Source: an uncultured Oscillatoriales cyanobacterium
Lineage (GTDB): Bacteria; Cyanobacteriota; Cyanobacteriia; Cyanobacteriales; Microcoleaceae
Assembly (NCBI GenBank): GCA_903893625.1
Contig: CAITND010000092.1
Location: forward strand, 20,302-84,301
Length of the DNA stretch: 64,000 nt
Direction of reading: 5' to 3'
A model generated the notes under the pieces. The model saw only the letters and a program-made list of their open reading frames with translations. It was not told the DNA's origin and did not search any database. This document shows positions 34,692 to 44,145 of this stretch, piece after piece. The stretch's first letter is position 1. Every line of letters starts with the position of its first letter. The position numbers were made by a program, and so were the translations under genes.

Positions 34692-34816
34692 TATAGCAAT
34701 CCTAAATGATTTGTGATAAAAACCTGTAGGGGTTTGGTCTCCAAACCCAGGCGCAAAGAGGGTTTGGAGACCAAACCCCTACGATAAAATATTACAACCT
34801 ATTTAGGATTGCTATA
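34692..34816. mobile_element. MITE-like element, 125 bp, perfect 16-bp terminal inverted repeats
   Basis: TATAGCAATCCTAAAT at 34692-34707 is the exact complement of 34801-34816. Inside, a perfect 23-bp stem (34726-34748 with 34760-34782, 11-nt loop) begins GTAGGGGTTTGG. There is no coding capacity. The TA at each end fits a TA-targeting transposase (IS630/Tc1 type) as possible mobiliser. Confidence 0.8.
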
Positions 34817-34894
34817 GGTTAATCAGGAGGTGCTAAAGCACAATAACAGATTTTTGATATAATTTTGATCATGTTTAATTAATCAGACTTGAGA

Positions 34895-35749
34895 ATGAAC
34901 GTACCCACAGCGACTTTGTTAGTATCCTGTCCCGACCAAAAAGGATTAGTTGCTAAAATTGCTAATTTTATTTACTCCAATGGAGGAAATATTATTCATG
35001 CCGATCAACATACGGATTTTAGTGCTAACATTTTTTTAACCAGAATTGAATGGCAATTAGAAGGATTTAATTTACCGCGTGATGTGATTGCGCCTGCTTT
35101 TAGTGCCATTGCTAAACCTTTAAATGCTAATTGGCAATTGCGTTTTTCTGATACCATTCCTCGGTTATCCATTTGGGTAACAAAACAAGATCATTGTTTA
35201 TTAGATTTATTGTGGCGATGGCAAGCTAAAGAACTTGTGGCGGAAATTCCCTTAATGATTAGTAATCATTTAACATTAAAACCGCTTGCTGATCAATTTG
35301 GGATTGATTTTTATCATTTACCGATAACCGCAGACAATAAATTAGAACAAGAAACCCAACAATTAGAACTCTTGAAAAAATATCAAATTGATTTAGTTGT
35401 TCTCGCTAAATATATGCAGATTTTAAGTCCTCAAATCATTGATAGTTATTCTCAAATTATCAATATTCACCATTCATTTCTCCCAGCTTTTGCAGGTGCA
35501 AATCCCTATCAAAGAGCCCATGAACGAGGAGTTAAAATTATTGGTGCAACGGCTCATTATGTCACGGCAGATTTAGACGAGGGGCCAATTATTGAACAAG
35601 ATGTTGTGCGGGTCAGCCATCGGGACACCGTAGCAGATTTAATTAGAAAAGGCAAAGATTTAGAACGATTGGTTTTAGCGAGAGCCGTTCGTTTACACTT
35701 ACAAAATCGCGTGTTAATCTATGGAAATCGCACTGTTGTTTTTGCTTAA
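34895..35749 (+). CDS. purU: Formyltetrahydrofolate deformylase
   Basis: This 284-residue enzyme hydrolyses 10-formyl-tetrahydrofolate to formate and tetrahydrofolate, balancing one-carbon units. An N-terminal ACT domain (ATLLVSCPDQKGLVAKIANFIYSNGGNIIHADQH) is followed by a formyltransferase-like domain with NIHHSFLPAFAGANPYQRAHERGVKIIGATAHYVT and DEGPIIEQDV. These include the catalytic Asn and His. The ATG at 34895 is used, and the frame is also open from TTG 34889. Confidence 0.93.
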   Translation: MNVPTATLLVSCPDQKGLVAKIANFIYSNGGNIIHADQHTDFSANIFLTRIEWQLEGFNLPRDVIAPAFSAIAKPLNANWQLRFSDTIPRLSIWVTKQDHCLLDLLWRWQAKELVAEIPLMISNHLTLKPLADQFGIDFYHLPITADNKLEQETQQLELLKKYQIDLVVLAKYMQILSPQIIDSYSQIINIHHSFLPAFAGANPYQRAHERGVKIIGATAHYVTADLDEGPIIEQDVVRVSHRDTVADLIRKGKDLERLVLARAVRLHLQNRVLIYGNRTVVFA

Positions 35750-35769
35750 ACACTTAAAAGGGTTATAAA

Positions 35770-36315
35770 ATGAGCCAAATTTTACAAGATTTACAAACAG
35801 AATGGAACGCGATTAAAGCTCAAATTGATGTCGTTAAAGCTGAATATGATGGGTTGCGAATTAAACGTTCTAACCATCATGTTACTGTTTTATTTTCCTC
35901 CGATTCTTCCCTAGAATCCTTGGCAATGTTACAACAACAAGCTGAGGCAGAAGCCAATCGCTGGTCATTTGATTTACAACAACTCGATCAAGAAATTCAA
36001 GCCACTCGGATTAAATTAAGACAAATTCGTGCTAAACTAGCGGTTAAACAAGCCCAAATTTATCGAGCGCAAGCTCAACAGAATTGGATTCAACTTAAAC
36101 AACACCATGAACGGATTAATCAATTAGCTAATACTTTAGAAGCAGAAATTTTATCCTTCTCTAAAACTGCCGAAAATTTTCAACCTCTTTCTGAAGAATG
36201 GCTTCCTAAACCTCCCCAATTATTAGAATTAGAAATGACTAATATTCCTTATATTAAGGCAGAGGAGAAAAAATTTAAGCTAGTGGGTAAACCCATTAAT
36301 TTCAATCGGGAATGA
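35770..36315 (+). CDS. Hypothetical coiled-coil protein
   Basis: This 181-residue protein is helical and rich in Gln and Leu, with heptad-like patterns over about 1-140, and has no membrane segment or signal peptide. I do not recognise a family. It starts 20 bp after purU and overlaps the next gene by 4 bp (ATGA at 36312), so it belongs to a purU/M28 peptidase unit and is probably translated with the peptidase. Confidence 0.6.
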   Translation: MSQILQDLQTEWNAIKAQIDVVKAEYDGLRIKRSNHHVTVLFSSDSSLESLAMLQQQAEAEANRWSFDLQQLDQEIQATRIKLRQIRAKLAVKQAQIYRAQAQQNWIQLKQHHERINQLANTLEAEILSFSKTAENFQPLSEEWLPKPPQLLELEMTNIPYIKAEEKKFKLVGKPINFNRE

Positions 36316-37400
36316 AGGCAAAACAGTGGATTAAAATTTTTCTGTGCATTGGGATAACGATGGGGATAATCATCGGATGTTATGATGTATTTTCTCCCAG
36401 TAAAATTGATTCAATTCCTTTAAATTCTCAAATTCAAGTTACAGCATCTCCATCTCCCTCTGTTTCTCTGATCTCTCCTCAACTTAATACAATTGACCCG
36501 GATCAATTGTGGAGTCATGTTCAAGCATTAGTAGGAGAACGATATCATAATTCTGACCGAGAAAGGGTGCGAAATTATTTAATTCAGCAATTAGAATTAC
36601 TCAAGCTTTCTCCCAGTTTACAACCCTTTGAACAAGGGATTAATATTGTTACTCAACGTCCAGGAACTGATCCCAAAGCCGGATCAATTTTATTAGCGGC
36701 TCATTATGATACTGTTTTGAATTCTCCGGGTGCAGATGATAATGCCACGGGAGTAGCTGTAATTTTAGAAATTGCTCGCTTATTGGTTAAAAAACCTACC
36801 TCTAAAACGTTAAAAATCGTCTTTTTTGATCAAGAAGAATTAGGACTTTTAGGAAGTTTTGACTTTACAGGACAGCCAGAAAATCTAACGAATTTACAAG
36901 CCGCAATTATATTAGATATGGTGGGTTATGCTTGTCATACTCCCGGCTGTCAAACCTATCCCCCTGGACTAACTGTAACTCCCGTTTTAGAAGCCGCAGG
37001 AATTGAATTTCCAGACCGGGGAGAATTTTTAACGGTAGTGGGAGAAGTTCAAAATTTACCCCTCTTAAAAGTCTTTCAAAGGGTGGATAAATCCCTCAGA
37101 AATATAGGTTATGATTCTATCAAAATACCTCCCCTAGTTGCCCTTCCTATTCCCTTAAAAGGCTTATTAACACCGGATGTTTTACGCAGTGATCATGCTC
37201 CCTTTTGGTATCAAGGAATTCCGGCGGTTTTAATCACCGATACCGCTAATTTGCGATCGCCCCATTATCATCAACCTAGTGATACTCTTTCTAATATAGA
37301 ACCTAAATTTTTTGAAGGATCAGCCCAGATCATTTATAATGTAATCACTGAACTCCTGAATAGTCAAACTCCATTTATCCTTCCCCCTTCTTCATCCTAA
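36312..37400 (+). CDS. M28 family zinc peptidase, probable lipoprotein
   Basis: This 362-residue protein begins with a hydrophobic signal ending in a lipobox-like IIIGC, so it is probably an outward-facing lipoprotein. The metallopeptidase core has HYDT (first zinc His), GADDN (bridging Asp), QEELG (catalytic and ligand Glu) and a SDHAPFW motif near the end. M28 enzymes are aminopeptidases or glutaminyl-cyclase relatives. Substrate unknown. Confidence 0.87.
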   Translation: MKAKQWIKIFLCIGITMGIIIGCYDVFSPSKIDSIPLNSQIQVTASPSPSVSLISPQLNTIDPDQLWSHVQALVGERYHNSDRERVRNYLIQQLELLKLSPSLQPFEQGINIVTQRPGTDPKAGSILLAAHYDTVLNSPGADDNATGVAVILEIARLLVKKPTSKTLKIVFFDQEELGLLGSFDFTGQPENLTNLQAAIILDMVGYACHTPGCQTYPPGLTVTPVLEAAGIEFPDRGEFLTVVGEVQNLPLLKVFQRVDKSLRNIGYDSIKIPPLVALPIPLKGLLTPDVLRSDHAPFWYQGIPAVLITDTANLRSPHYHQPSDTLSNIEPKFFEGSAQIIYNVITELLNSQTPFILPPSSS

Positions 37401-37546
37401 ACCGATCAATTCAGTATTTTTATCCCAAGGGCTTTATTCTTCCCTGATGATCCTGTAAACTTTAAAATGGAGATTGGAGTAAGATGAACACTTATAAACA
37501 ATGCCTGTGATTCCTGACTGAGAACTGACTTATTGAGATTTTAACA

Positions 37547-39370
37547 ATGAATACTAAAGAAAACCTGCAACAACTATTATTTGATCTCGATAATCGAGGT
37601 TATAAAGCTTACAAAGATATTTTAGGGACTTATGAATTCCCCGATTTTACCTTAATTATTGATTACGTTCAAGGCGATCCTTTTGCCACACCGAGTAAAT
37701 TTCGGGTTCATATTCCCTCAAATATTGCCGGATTTCCCCCGGAATTATACCGCACCCATAGCCGTGAAATTGCCCTGAGAGATTACCTAATTCGTGAATT
37801 TGACCATACTGCACGAGACATTAGTAGTCGTCGAGGAACGGGCAAAAGTGGCATGATTGCGGTGACAAAAATGGGTCAGGAAATCCTAGAACGGACATCG
37901 GTTTCATTAATTACAATAACTCCCCCTTCTCCTAAACTCATTATTGTTGAAAACCAAGCATTACAACGCGCTCGTCCAACACCTTCAACCTCAGAAAAAA
38001 GCATTGAAATTCGCTTTTTTGTGGGACTTCCAGCACGGGGACGGAATATTTTAGGTCGTCAAGCCGCGATGATGATTTGTGATGATATTCCAGCAATTGT
38101 AGACCGGACTTTACGATATCAAAACTTGGATGGGGAAACCATTAAACGTCACGTTGAAACGGCTGAAGATGCCGATTATTTACGACAACAATTAGCAGAA
38201 AAAGAGTTAGTTGCTTTTGTGGCAAATGGCGCGATTTTACCCCGTCGGAGTGGTGTTGATAGCCGTCCTTTAGCAGACAATGTGATTGCATTTCAATCTC
38301 CAAAATCCTTAGAAGTCGAGTTTACTTGCCCCAACCAAGGTACAATTAAAGGCATGGGAATTCCCAAGGGAATTACATTAATTGTGGGGGGCGGTTATCA
38401 TGGAAAATCAACGTTATTAAATGCGATTGAATTAGGGGTTTATAATCACATTCCGGGGGATGGTCGGGAATTTGTGATTACCAATCCATCGGCGGTCAAA
38501 ATTCGGGCGGAGGATGGTCGCAGTGTTGCAGGAGTTGATATTTCTGCGTTTATTAATCAACTCCCTCAAGGTCGTTCAACTACGGAGTTTTCCACAGAAA
38601 ATGCTAGTGGAAGTACCTCCCAAGCTGCTAATATTATGGAGGCATTAGAGGCATTAGTTTTAGCAGAAAATCCTGAATCTCCTCTGATTCCAGCCGTGTT
38701 ATTAATCGATGAAGATACCGCCGCGACGAACTTTATGATCCGCGATCGCCGAATGCAAGAATTAATTGCTAAAGATCGAGAACCCATTACCCCTTTTATT
38801 GATAAAGTTGATCAACTTTATACTGATCATCATGTGTCTACAATTTTAGTAATGGGAGGAAGTGGGGATTATTTTGATGTGGCGAATACTGTTATTGCAA
38901 TGGAGAATTTTCAGGCGTTAGAATTAACTGCAAAAGCCAAAGAAATCGCCCGTCAATATAGCACAGGTCGCGCCTTAGAAGGGGGTGAAACTTTTGGTGT
39001 GATTCGTCCCCGAATTCCCATTTCTGAAAGCTTAGATCCCAGTCGCGGACGTTGGGATGTGCGGGTGAAGGTTAGAGATGTAGATGAGGTCTTATTTGGA
39101 ACAGAAGATATTGATGTTTCTGCGGTGGAACAAATTGTTTCTAAAGATCAATTACGAGCGATCGCCGCCGCCATGGTTTATGCTAAACAAAACTATATTG
39201 ATGGGGAGAAAACATTACCACAAATTTTAGATGCAATTATGCAGGATATTGCGACAAAAGGGTTAGATATAATTACCCCATTTCCCCAGGGAGATTTAGC
39301 AATATTCAGACGGTTTGAATTAGCTGCGGCGATTAACCGGATTAGAACCTTAGATGTGAAACAATTGTAA
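37547..39370 (+). CDS. Predicted ATPase of the ABC class (PF09818-type)
   Basis: This 607-residue soluble protein has a degenerate but clear Walker A (GGGYHGKSTLLNAI) and conserved neighbours IPGDGREFVI, INQLPQGRST and FSTENASGSTSQAANIMEALE, which includes the signature region. LLIDEDTAATNFM supplies Walker B. It has no membrane domain, so it is not a transporter. The family is widespread, but its role is unknown. It starts 146 bp after the M28 gene. Confidence 0.85.
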   Translation: MNTKENLQQLLFDLDNRGYKAYKDILGTYEFPDFTLIIDYVQGDPFATPSKFRVHIPSNIAGFPPELYRTHSREIALRDYLIREFDHTARDISSRRGTGKSGMIAVTKMGQEILERTSVSLITITPPSPKLIIVENQALQRARPTPSTSEKSIEIRFFVGLPARGRNILGRQAAMMICDDIPAIVDRTLRYQNLDGETIKRHVETAEDADYLRQQLAEKELVAFVANGAILPRRSGVDSRPLADNVIAFQSPKSLEVEFTCPNQGTIKGMGIPKGITLIVGGGYHGKSTLLNAIELGVYNHIPGDGREFVITNPSAVKIRAEDGRSVAGVDISAFINQLPQGRSTTEFSTENASGSTSQAANIMEALEALVLAENPESPLIPAVLLIDEDTAATNFMIRDRRMQELIAKDREPITPFIDKVDQLYTDHHVSTILVMGGSGDYFDVANTVIAMENFQALELTAKAKEIARQYSTGRALEGGETFGVIRPRIPISESLDPSRGRWDVRVKVRDVDEVLFGTEDIDVSAVEQIVSKDQLRAIAAAMVYAKQNYIDGEKTLPQILDAIMQDIATKGLDIITPFPQGDLAIFRRFELAAAINRIRTLDVKQL

Positions 39371-39439
39371 TATAGGAGAGAACAGGACACAGGGAACAGA
39401 AACAAAAAATATTTTACCGTCTCGGTTTTCGCATCAATT

Positions 39440-39465
39440 AAATTCCCTCTTAAAAAGGGGGATTT
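39440..39465. repeat. Short palindromic repeat (AAATTCCC...GGGGGATTT)
   Basis: This is a dispersed-type hairpin in the spacer ahead of wecB. The stem pairs AAATTCCC with GGGGATTT around a CTTAAAAAG core. Confidence 0.5.
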
Positions 39466-39509
39466 AACTTAACCCAAAAAGCTGTTTAATTTGTTATTTC
39501 TAATTTATT

Positions 39510-40625
39510 ATGTCCAATATTCCGATCCGAGTCAGTGTAGTTTTTGGAACTCGTCCAGAAGCAATTAAATTAGCGCCTGTAATTCAACAGTTAAAACAAA
39601 ACCCTGAGTTTGAAACTCAGGTGATTTTAACAGGTCAACATCGAGAGATGGTTTCCCAGGTGATGACGTTATTTAATTTAACGGCGGATCAGGATTTAAA
39701 CATTATGCAGCCGCAACAAACCTTAACCGATATTACCTGCGGAAGTTTACGAGGATTAGAAGATTTATTTAAACAATTAAATCCCCATTTAGTGTTAGTT
39801 CAAGGCGATACAACAACGGCTTTTGCTGCGAGTTTGGCGGCGTTTTATCAAAAAATTCCAGTGGGTCACGTCGAAGCCGGATTACGCACCAATGATGTGT
39901 TTAATCCCTATCCTGAAGAAGCAAATCGGCGGTTAATTTCTCAGTTAACACAATTGCATTTTGCTCCCACGACTCAAGCGGTTCAAAATCTTAAAAATTC
40001 TGGGGTTTTAGGAGAAATTCATCACACTGGAAATACGGTCATTGATGCCTTATTATCCGTTGCTCAACAACAACCTAAACTGCATATTTCCGAATTACAA
40101 AATAGTCCCTATCGGTTAATTTTAGCAACAGTTCATCGTCGGGAAAATTGGGGAGAACCCCTTCAGAAAATAGCAGAGGGATTCTTACAAATTCTGAATG
40201 AATTTCCCGATACGGCTTTATTATTACCCCTACATCGCAATCCAACGGTCAGGGAACCGTTAACCGAAAGATTAGGGAATCATCCCAGGGTCTTTTTAAC
40301 AGAACCTTTGGATTATACGGAATTAGTAGCGGCGATTGATTGTTGTTATTTTGTATTAACAGATTCGGGAGGATTACAAGAGGAAGCTCCGAGTTTAGGA
40401 AAACCTGTTTTAGTGTTAAGAACAACTACAGAACGTCCTGAAGCAGTGGAAGCGGGAACAGCTAAATTAGTAGGAACAGAAACGGAAGATATTTTTACAG
40501 AGGCGAGTGTATTATTGAAGGATGAAATTGCCTATCAAAACATGGCAAATGCCATTAATCCCTTTGGGGATGGTCACGCTTCGGAACGAATTATTAATAT
40601 TATTAAAGGGTATTTTCAGGGTTGA
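39510..40625 (+). CDS. wecB: UDP-N-acetylglucosamine 2-epimerase (non-hydrolysing)
   Basis: This 371-residue enzyme interconverts UDP-GlcNAc and UDP-ManNAc for surface polysaccharides. It has VFGTRPEAIKLAPVI at the start, TGQHREM, VQGDTTTAFAASLAAFYQKIPVGHVEAGLRT, PEEANRRL, TVHRRENWG and the terminal DSGGLQEEAPSLGKPVLVLRTTTERPEA. All the usual catalytic Asp, Glu and His residues are in place. It appears to stand alone. Confidence 0.95.
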   Translation: MSNIPIRVSVVFGTRPEAIKLAPVIQQLKQNPEFETQVILTGQHREMVSQVMTLFNLTADQDLNIMQPQQTLTDITCGSLRGLEDLFKQLNPHLVLVQGDTTTAFAASLAAFYQKIPVGHVEAGLRTNDVFNPYPEEANRRLISQLTQLHFAPTTQAVQNLKNSGVLGEIHHTGNTVIDALLSVAQQQPKLHISELQNSPYRLILATVHRRENWGEPLQKIAEGFLQILNEFPDTALLLPLHRNPTVREPLTERLGNHPRVFLTEPLDYTELVAAIDCCYFVLTDSGGLQEEAPSLGKPVLVLRTTTERPEAVEAGTAKLVGTETEDIFTEASVLLKDEIAYQNMANAINPFGDGHASERIINIIKGYFQG

Positions 40626-40689
40626 GGTTTGCGACAAGGGGGAGGTGTTGAAATATTCTCTCCCTACCGCTTCAAAACACTTCAAAAGG

Positions 40690-40726
40690 GTTTAAACTAC
40701 TATTAATCCCTATCAGGGATTGAAAC
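40690..40726. repeat. Solitary CRISPR-repeat-like 37-mer
   Basis: The segment begins GTTTAAACTACTATT and ends AGGGATTGAAAC, the end form common in cyanobacterial type I-D and III arrays. It contains the ATCCCT/AGGGAT hairpin. There is only one copy, with no second repeat within range and no cas genes. Confidence 0.5.
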
Positions 40727-40854
40727 TTTAGTGATCTTTCTTCCTTTCTTAGTGTCTTAGCGCCTTTGTGGTTCTTTCAAAAATTAGAGTTTTTGGGCTT
40801 AAGTTAACACTAATGGGTGATATTAACTGTTTGAAGAAAGCCCTGAAGGGCTTA

Positions 40855-41193
40855 CTACGGGGTGCGTAAACCAAAATAAGTTAAAATTAAATCGGTATTT
40901 CCCGTATTAGTGACTTCGTGAACTTCCCCAGGTTCCACCGCAATACAAACTCCTGGTTTTAATTCATAATCAACGCCATTAATCGCAATATTTCCTAAAC
41001 CCGATTCTACAAAAAATACTTCACACATATCAGCATGGGAATGACCTCCCGCCACTTGTCCGGGGGCAAAACAGGCTTGAGAAAAATTTGTTAAATGGGG
41101 TAAATCTCCTAAACTCAACATCACCTTTTTTTTAATAGCTGGATTATGGGAAACTTCCTGTTCTGGAATTTGGTTTAAATCGGTTATTTTCAT
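40855..41193 (-). CDS. Cupin-domain protein
   Basis: This 112-residue single-domain cupin has motif 1 GGHSHADMCEVFFVESG (two His and a Glu as metal ligands) and motif 2 EPGEVHEVTNTGN (third His). Small cupins of this type are often isomerases, dioxygenases or metabolite sensors. Substrate unknown. It precedes the LOG-like gene end to end on the same strand, with about 47 bp between. Confidence 0.85.
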   Translation of the reverse strand: MKITDLNQIPEQEVSHNPAIKKKVMLSLGDLPHLTNFSQACFAPGQVAGGHSHADMCEVFFVESGLGNIAINGVDYELKPGVCIAVEPGEVHEVTNTGNTDLILTYFGLRTP

Positions 41194-41240
41194 AAAAATT
41201 AAACATTAAATTTATTTAATTTTACCAGATTGATGTTGAT

Positions 41241-41741
41241 TTATTCAATTAATTGAGTCAAACAATCTTTAACAGTTTGAATTGCAGCTTCAGGAGAATC
41301 CACAATAAAAACCTGTTCTGGTGCTAGAGATTTAAAAAAATTTTGGCTTTCTAAGTTTTGATTTAATAAAATAATAGGCTTATTTTGTTTAATTCCTAAA
41401 GCAATTTCTGAAGCAGTTCCGGCTCCCATCCCACAAGCAATAATCACATCGGAAGACAATACATTAATCACATTTCTAGCTTGACCTAAATTGGTAAAAA
41501 TTGCAATATCAACGGCTTTAGACATCCCTTTATTATCAGCATTGGGTAATATTCCCAGGGTTAACCCATTGGCTGCTTTTGCTCCTTGATTAGCCGCTTC
41601 CATTACTCCAGTATTGCTCCCCCCTGTTAATAATACCCATCCTGATTGAGCAATTAATTGACCCAATTGATACGCATAATCAACATCCAGGGAAGTTGCG
41701 CCTTTTCCTGGCCCCATAATACCAATGATAATTTTTTTCAT
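41241..41741 (-). CDS. LOG-like/TIGR00725-type nucleotide-binding protein
   Basis: From ATG 41741 this is a 166-residue protein with GIMGPG, LLTGGSNTGVMEAANQGAK and GMGAGTASEIALGIKQNKPIILL, the Rossmann-like pattern of the LOG/DprA-related group. True LOG phosphoribohydrolases have PGGxGTxxE, which here reads GMGAGTASE. The frame is open to 41762, adding seven residues. Role uncertain. Confidence 0.75.
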   Translation of the reverse strand: MKKIIIGIMGPGKGATSLDVDYAYQLGQLIAQSGWVLLTGGSNTGVMEAANQGAKAANGLTLGILPNADNKGMSKAVDIAIFTNLGQARNVINVLSSDVIIACGMGAGTASEIALGIKQNKPIILLNQNLESQNFFKSLAPEQVFIVDSPEAAIQTVKDCLTQLIE

Positions 41742-41829
41742 GAAAATATGATAATATGCCATACATCTATTAATTTATAGCGATAGGTCATCGCTGATTT
41801 TTAAACCTTGAGAAATCTTAAGATTTGTT

Positions 41830-42795
41830 ATGAAAAGTAAGCTCAAGCTCAAAAAAGTATCCGAGGATGCCTTAATCCAAATGCGACAGGATTTAATGGC
41901 GGAATCCAGACCCAGTTTTAACTACATCATTTTGGTAATAACGGCTTGTTTAATTGCTACCTTTGGATTACTCAGTAATAGTACAGCCGTGATTATTGGA
42001 GCCATGTTAGTCGCTCCAATTATGTTACCCTTACGAGGATTAGCCTTTGGTATTTTAGAAAATGATCAAGAATTATCTCGGTGTGGTATTATCTCGATTG
42101 TTGTGGGGACAATAGTGGCGCTGATCTTATCAATCACTTTAGGAAAAATAGTCGGAATTGAAGATTTTGGTTCAGAAGTTTTAGCGAGAACTGAACCAAA
42201 TTTAATTGATTTAGGAATTGCCGTTGTAGCAGGGGGATTAAGCGGTTTTACTAAAGTTGAAAAGGGGATTAGTGACGCAGTGGCTGGAACTGCAATTGCT
42301 GTGGCATTAATGCCTCCTTTATGTGTTATTGGTTTAACTTTATCTCAAGGTTTTTTTGATTTAAGTTATGGCGCAACATTGCTCTATTTAACCAATTTAA
42401 TTGGGATCGCCTTAGCTTGTATGATCGTTTTTATTATAGCAGGTTATTCCCAACTGCGAAGACAATTTGCTTTAACATTAGTGGTTGCTTCTGCTTTAGC
42501 AATTCCTTTAGGGATTAGTTTTTTACAGTTCGTAACTCAACTGCGATTACAAACAGATTTGAGAAATATTTTTCAAGATAAAACCTTAACGGGACAACGA
42601 GTGGATTTACAAGACACTCATATTGATTGGAAACAAAAACCTCCCCAAGCTTATTTAAAAGTTCGCTCTACTGAACCCGTGACCCCCAGACAAGTGCGTT
42701 TAGTTCAAGAGTTTATTAATCAAAAAATGAGACAGAATTTCACGTTGGTTTTCTTAGTTGAAGAAGTTGAACAAGTAGAAGCAGAAAAGGAATAG
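41830..42795 (+). CDS. DUF389 membrane protein
   Basis: This 321-residue protein has five or six hydrophobic helices with the family motif SNSTAVIIGAMLVAPIMLPLRGLAFGI and GGLSGFTKVEKGISDAVAGTAIAVALMPPLCVIG. A soluble C-terminal domain follows from about 235. DUF389 proteins are widespread, possibly ion-related, and unassigned. It faces the DUF202 gene, with a strong hairpin between them. Confidence 0.85.
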   Translation: MKSKLKLKKVSEDALIQMRQDLMAESRPSFNYIILVITACLIATFGLLSNSTAVIIGAMLVAPIMLPLRGLAFGILENDQELSRCGIISIVVGTIVALILSITLGKIVGIEDFGSEVLARTEPNLIDLGIAVVAGGLSGFTKVEKGISDAVAGTAIAVALMPPLCVIGLTLSQGFFDLSYGATLLYLTNLIGIALACMIVFIIAGYSQLRRQFALTLVVASALAIPLGISFLQFVTQLRLQTDLRNIFQDKTLTGQRVDLQDTHIDWKQKPPQAYLKVRSTEPVTPRQVRLVQEFINQKMRQNFTLVFLVEEVEQVEAEKE

Positions 42796-42840
42796 ATGTT
42801 AACGGTTGACGGTTGATCGTTAACCGTTAACCGTCAACAT
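42796..42840. terminator. Heptamer-built hairpin between convergent genes
   Basis: ATGTTAACGGTTGACGGTT (from 42796) pairs, with a few G-T matches, with GTTAACCGTTAACCGTCAACAT up to 42840. It separates the DUF389 and DUF202 genes and may end both transcripts. The AACCGTC heptamer is shared with 63083-63110. Confidence 0.6.
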
Positions 42841-42849
42841 ACCCTGATT

Positions 42850-43332
42850 TTAAAATCCGCCAAAATCAAGGGGACTGGATACAGGACTGGTAAACACAAA
42901 ATAAATAATTCCTGACCCTAATAATGTGATCGCCAAACTAAACAGAATCACCCAACGATCAGGGGGTTCATAAGTATCTTCTTCAATATCTCGACGGACA
43001 ACAAAATATTGAAATGTGGATAATAATACTGTTAATAAACCTACCCCTGAAAATAATAATCCTAATTTCCAACCATAGCCAGGGCCAGGAACAGCAATTG
43101 GTTGAAAAGCACGGAGGCGTAAAATCACAACACCAAATCCCATTAAACCAACAGCCGTTCGCATCCAGGCTAGATAGGTGCGTTCATTGGCTAAGTGATC
43201 TCGTACACGGGAAGGATTTAGTTTTTTGGGTTTCTGAATAATTTCTGTGGTAGAATCTGGTGATTTCATGAACTCAGAGGAGTTAATTTGGGTGTAATCT
43301 TTAGTTTTCATTATTATTGGTACATTGTCCAC
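42850..43332 (-). CDS. DUF202 membrane protein
   Basis: This 160-residue protein has the DUF202 pattern RDHLANERTYLAWMRTAVGLMGFGVVILRL, then two further hydrophobic segments. The frame has a second Met at residue 8. Function unknown. The family is often found with stress-related membrane genes. The CadD-like gene upstream runs in the same direction. Confidence 0.85.
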   Translation of the reverse strand: MDNVPIIMKTKDYTQINSSEFMKSPDSTTEIIQKPKKLNPSRVRDHLANERTYLAWMRTAVGLMGFGVVILRLRAFQPIAVPGPGYGWKLGLLFSGVGLLTVLLSTFQYFVVRRDIEEDTYEPPDRWVILFSLAITLLGSGIIYFVFTSPVSSPLDFGGF

Positions 43333-43380
43333 AATTTGTTCCTGATTTTAACGCATATTATTGAAACTGTAAATAGTCAA

Positions 43381-44076
43381 TTATTCAACCTCTGCTATTT
43401 TTGGGGGACTCGAAGACAAGACCCAAGCATAACTAATAACTAGAGCCAGGATTACTAATAACAGGTTTTCTTTGACGATAAACACGCCTAAACCAATTAA
43501 CACACTGGGAACAAACGTATTCTCATAACCTGTAAAAACCTTAGAAATAGCGGGGAAATGGGTTAACCTGTAAGCAGCATAACACCAAACCCCCACCAGG
43601 AATAAAAATGTACATATTATGGTTAATAAACTGTCTAAACTGCTACTGGCAAATAGACTAAAATAAATCGCAATATTATCACTACCATTGGCAACCGTTA
43701 TCGCTGCGACTCCATAGATTTGAGCAGATAACAAATTTTCCCAGAAAGCAGGGTTTTTTGATATTTTTTGAGTCTCTACATCTTTTGAATCCTTCTCGTT
43801 TGTTTCGGATTTTAATAGATAAGAAATCCCAAAAATCACCGGAACTACACCTAACCAGCGAATCCAATCATAAGGAATAAATAAACTGCCAAAAAAACCG
43901 GGCAAACTGGCAAGTAATAGCAGAACAAATCCTAAATATTGGCCTGTGATAATTTGGCGAGGGCGGAACTGGTCATTAACTTTGGAGAAAAACAGGGTGA
44001 GGATGAGAATATCATCAATATTTGTGGCAGCAAAGGCGGCGGTTCCTGTGGAAATAGCGGTGATTAATTCGTTCAT
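43381..44076 (-). CDS. CadD-like cadmium resistance transporter family protein
   Basis: From ATG 44076 this is a 231-residue protein with six hydrophobic segments and two related motifs, AATNIDDILILTLFF and VANGSDNIAIYFSLFA, typical of CadD/LysE-type exporters. It may move heavy-metal or other cations out of the cell. The frame is open to 44112, which would add 12 non-hydrophobic residues. It is followed by MgtC- and DUF202-type membrane genes on the same strand. Confidence 0.8.
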   Translation of the reverse strand: MNELITAISTGTAAFAATNIDDILILTLFFSKVNDQFRPRQIITGQYLGFVLLLLASLPGFFGSLFIPYDWIRWLGVVPVIFGISYLLKSETNEKDSKDVETQKISKNPAFWENLLSAQIYGVAAITVANGSDNIAIYFSLFASSSLDSLLTIICTFLFLVGVWCYAAYRLTHFPAISKVFTGYENTFVPSVLIGLGVFIVKENLLLVILALVISYAWVLSSSPPKIAEVE

Positions 44077-44145
44077 GGTTTTATCTTGCTTTTCGGGGTG
44101 ATATAGGATCAAGGGATTCTCTTTGAAAAATTTAATTCTCCTGTC

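Noticed and set aside
40690..40726. CRISPR array
   Set aside because: There is only one repeat-like unit, with no spacers or second repeat in reach, so it is listed as a solitary repeat.
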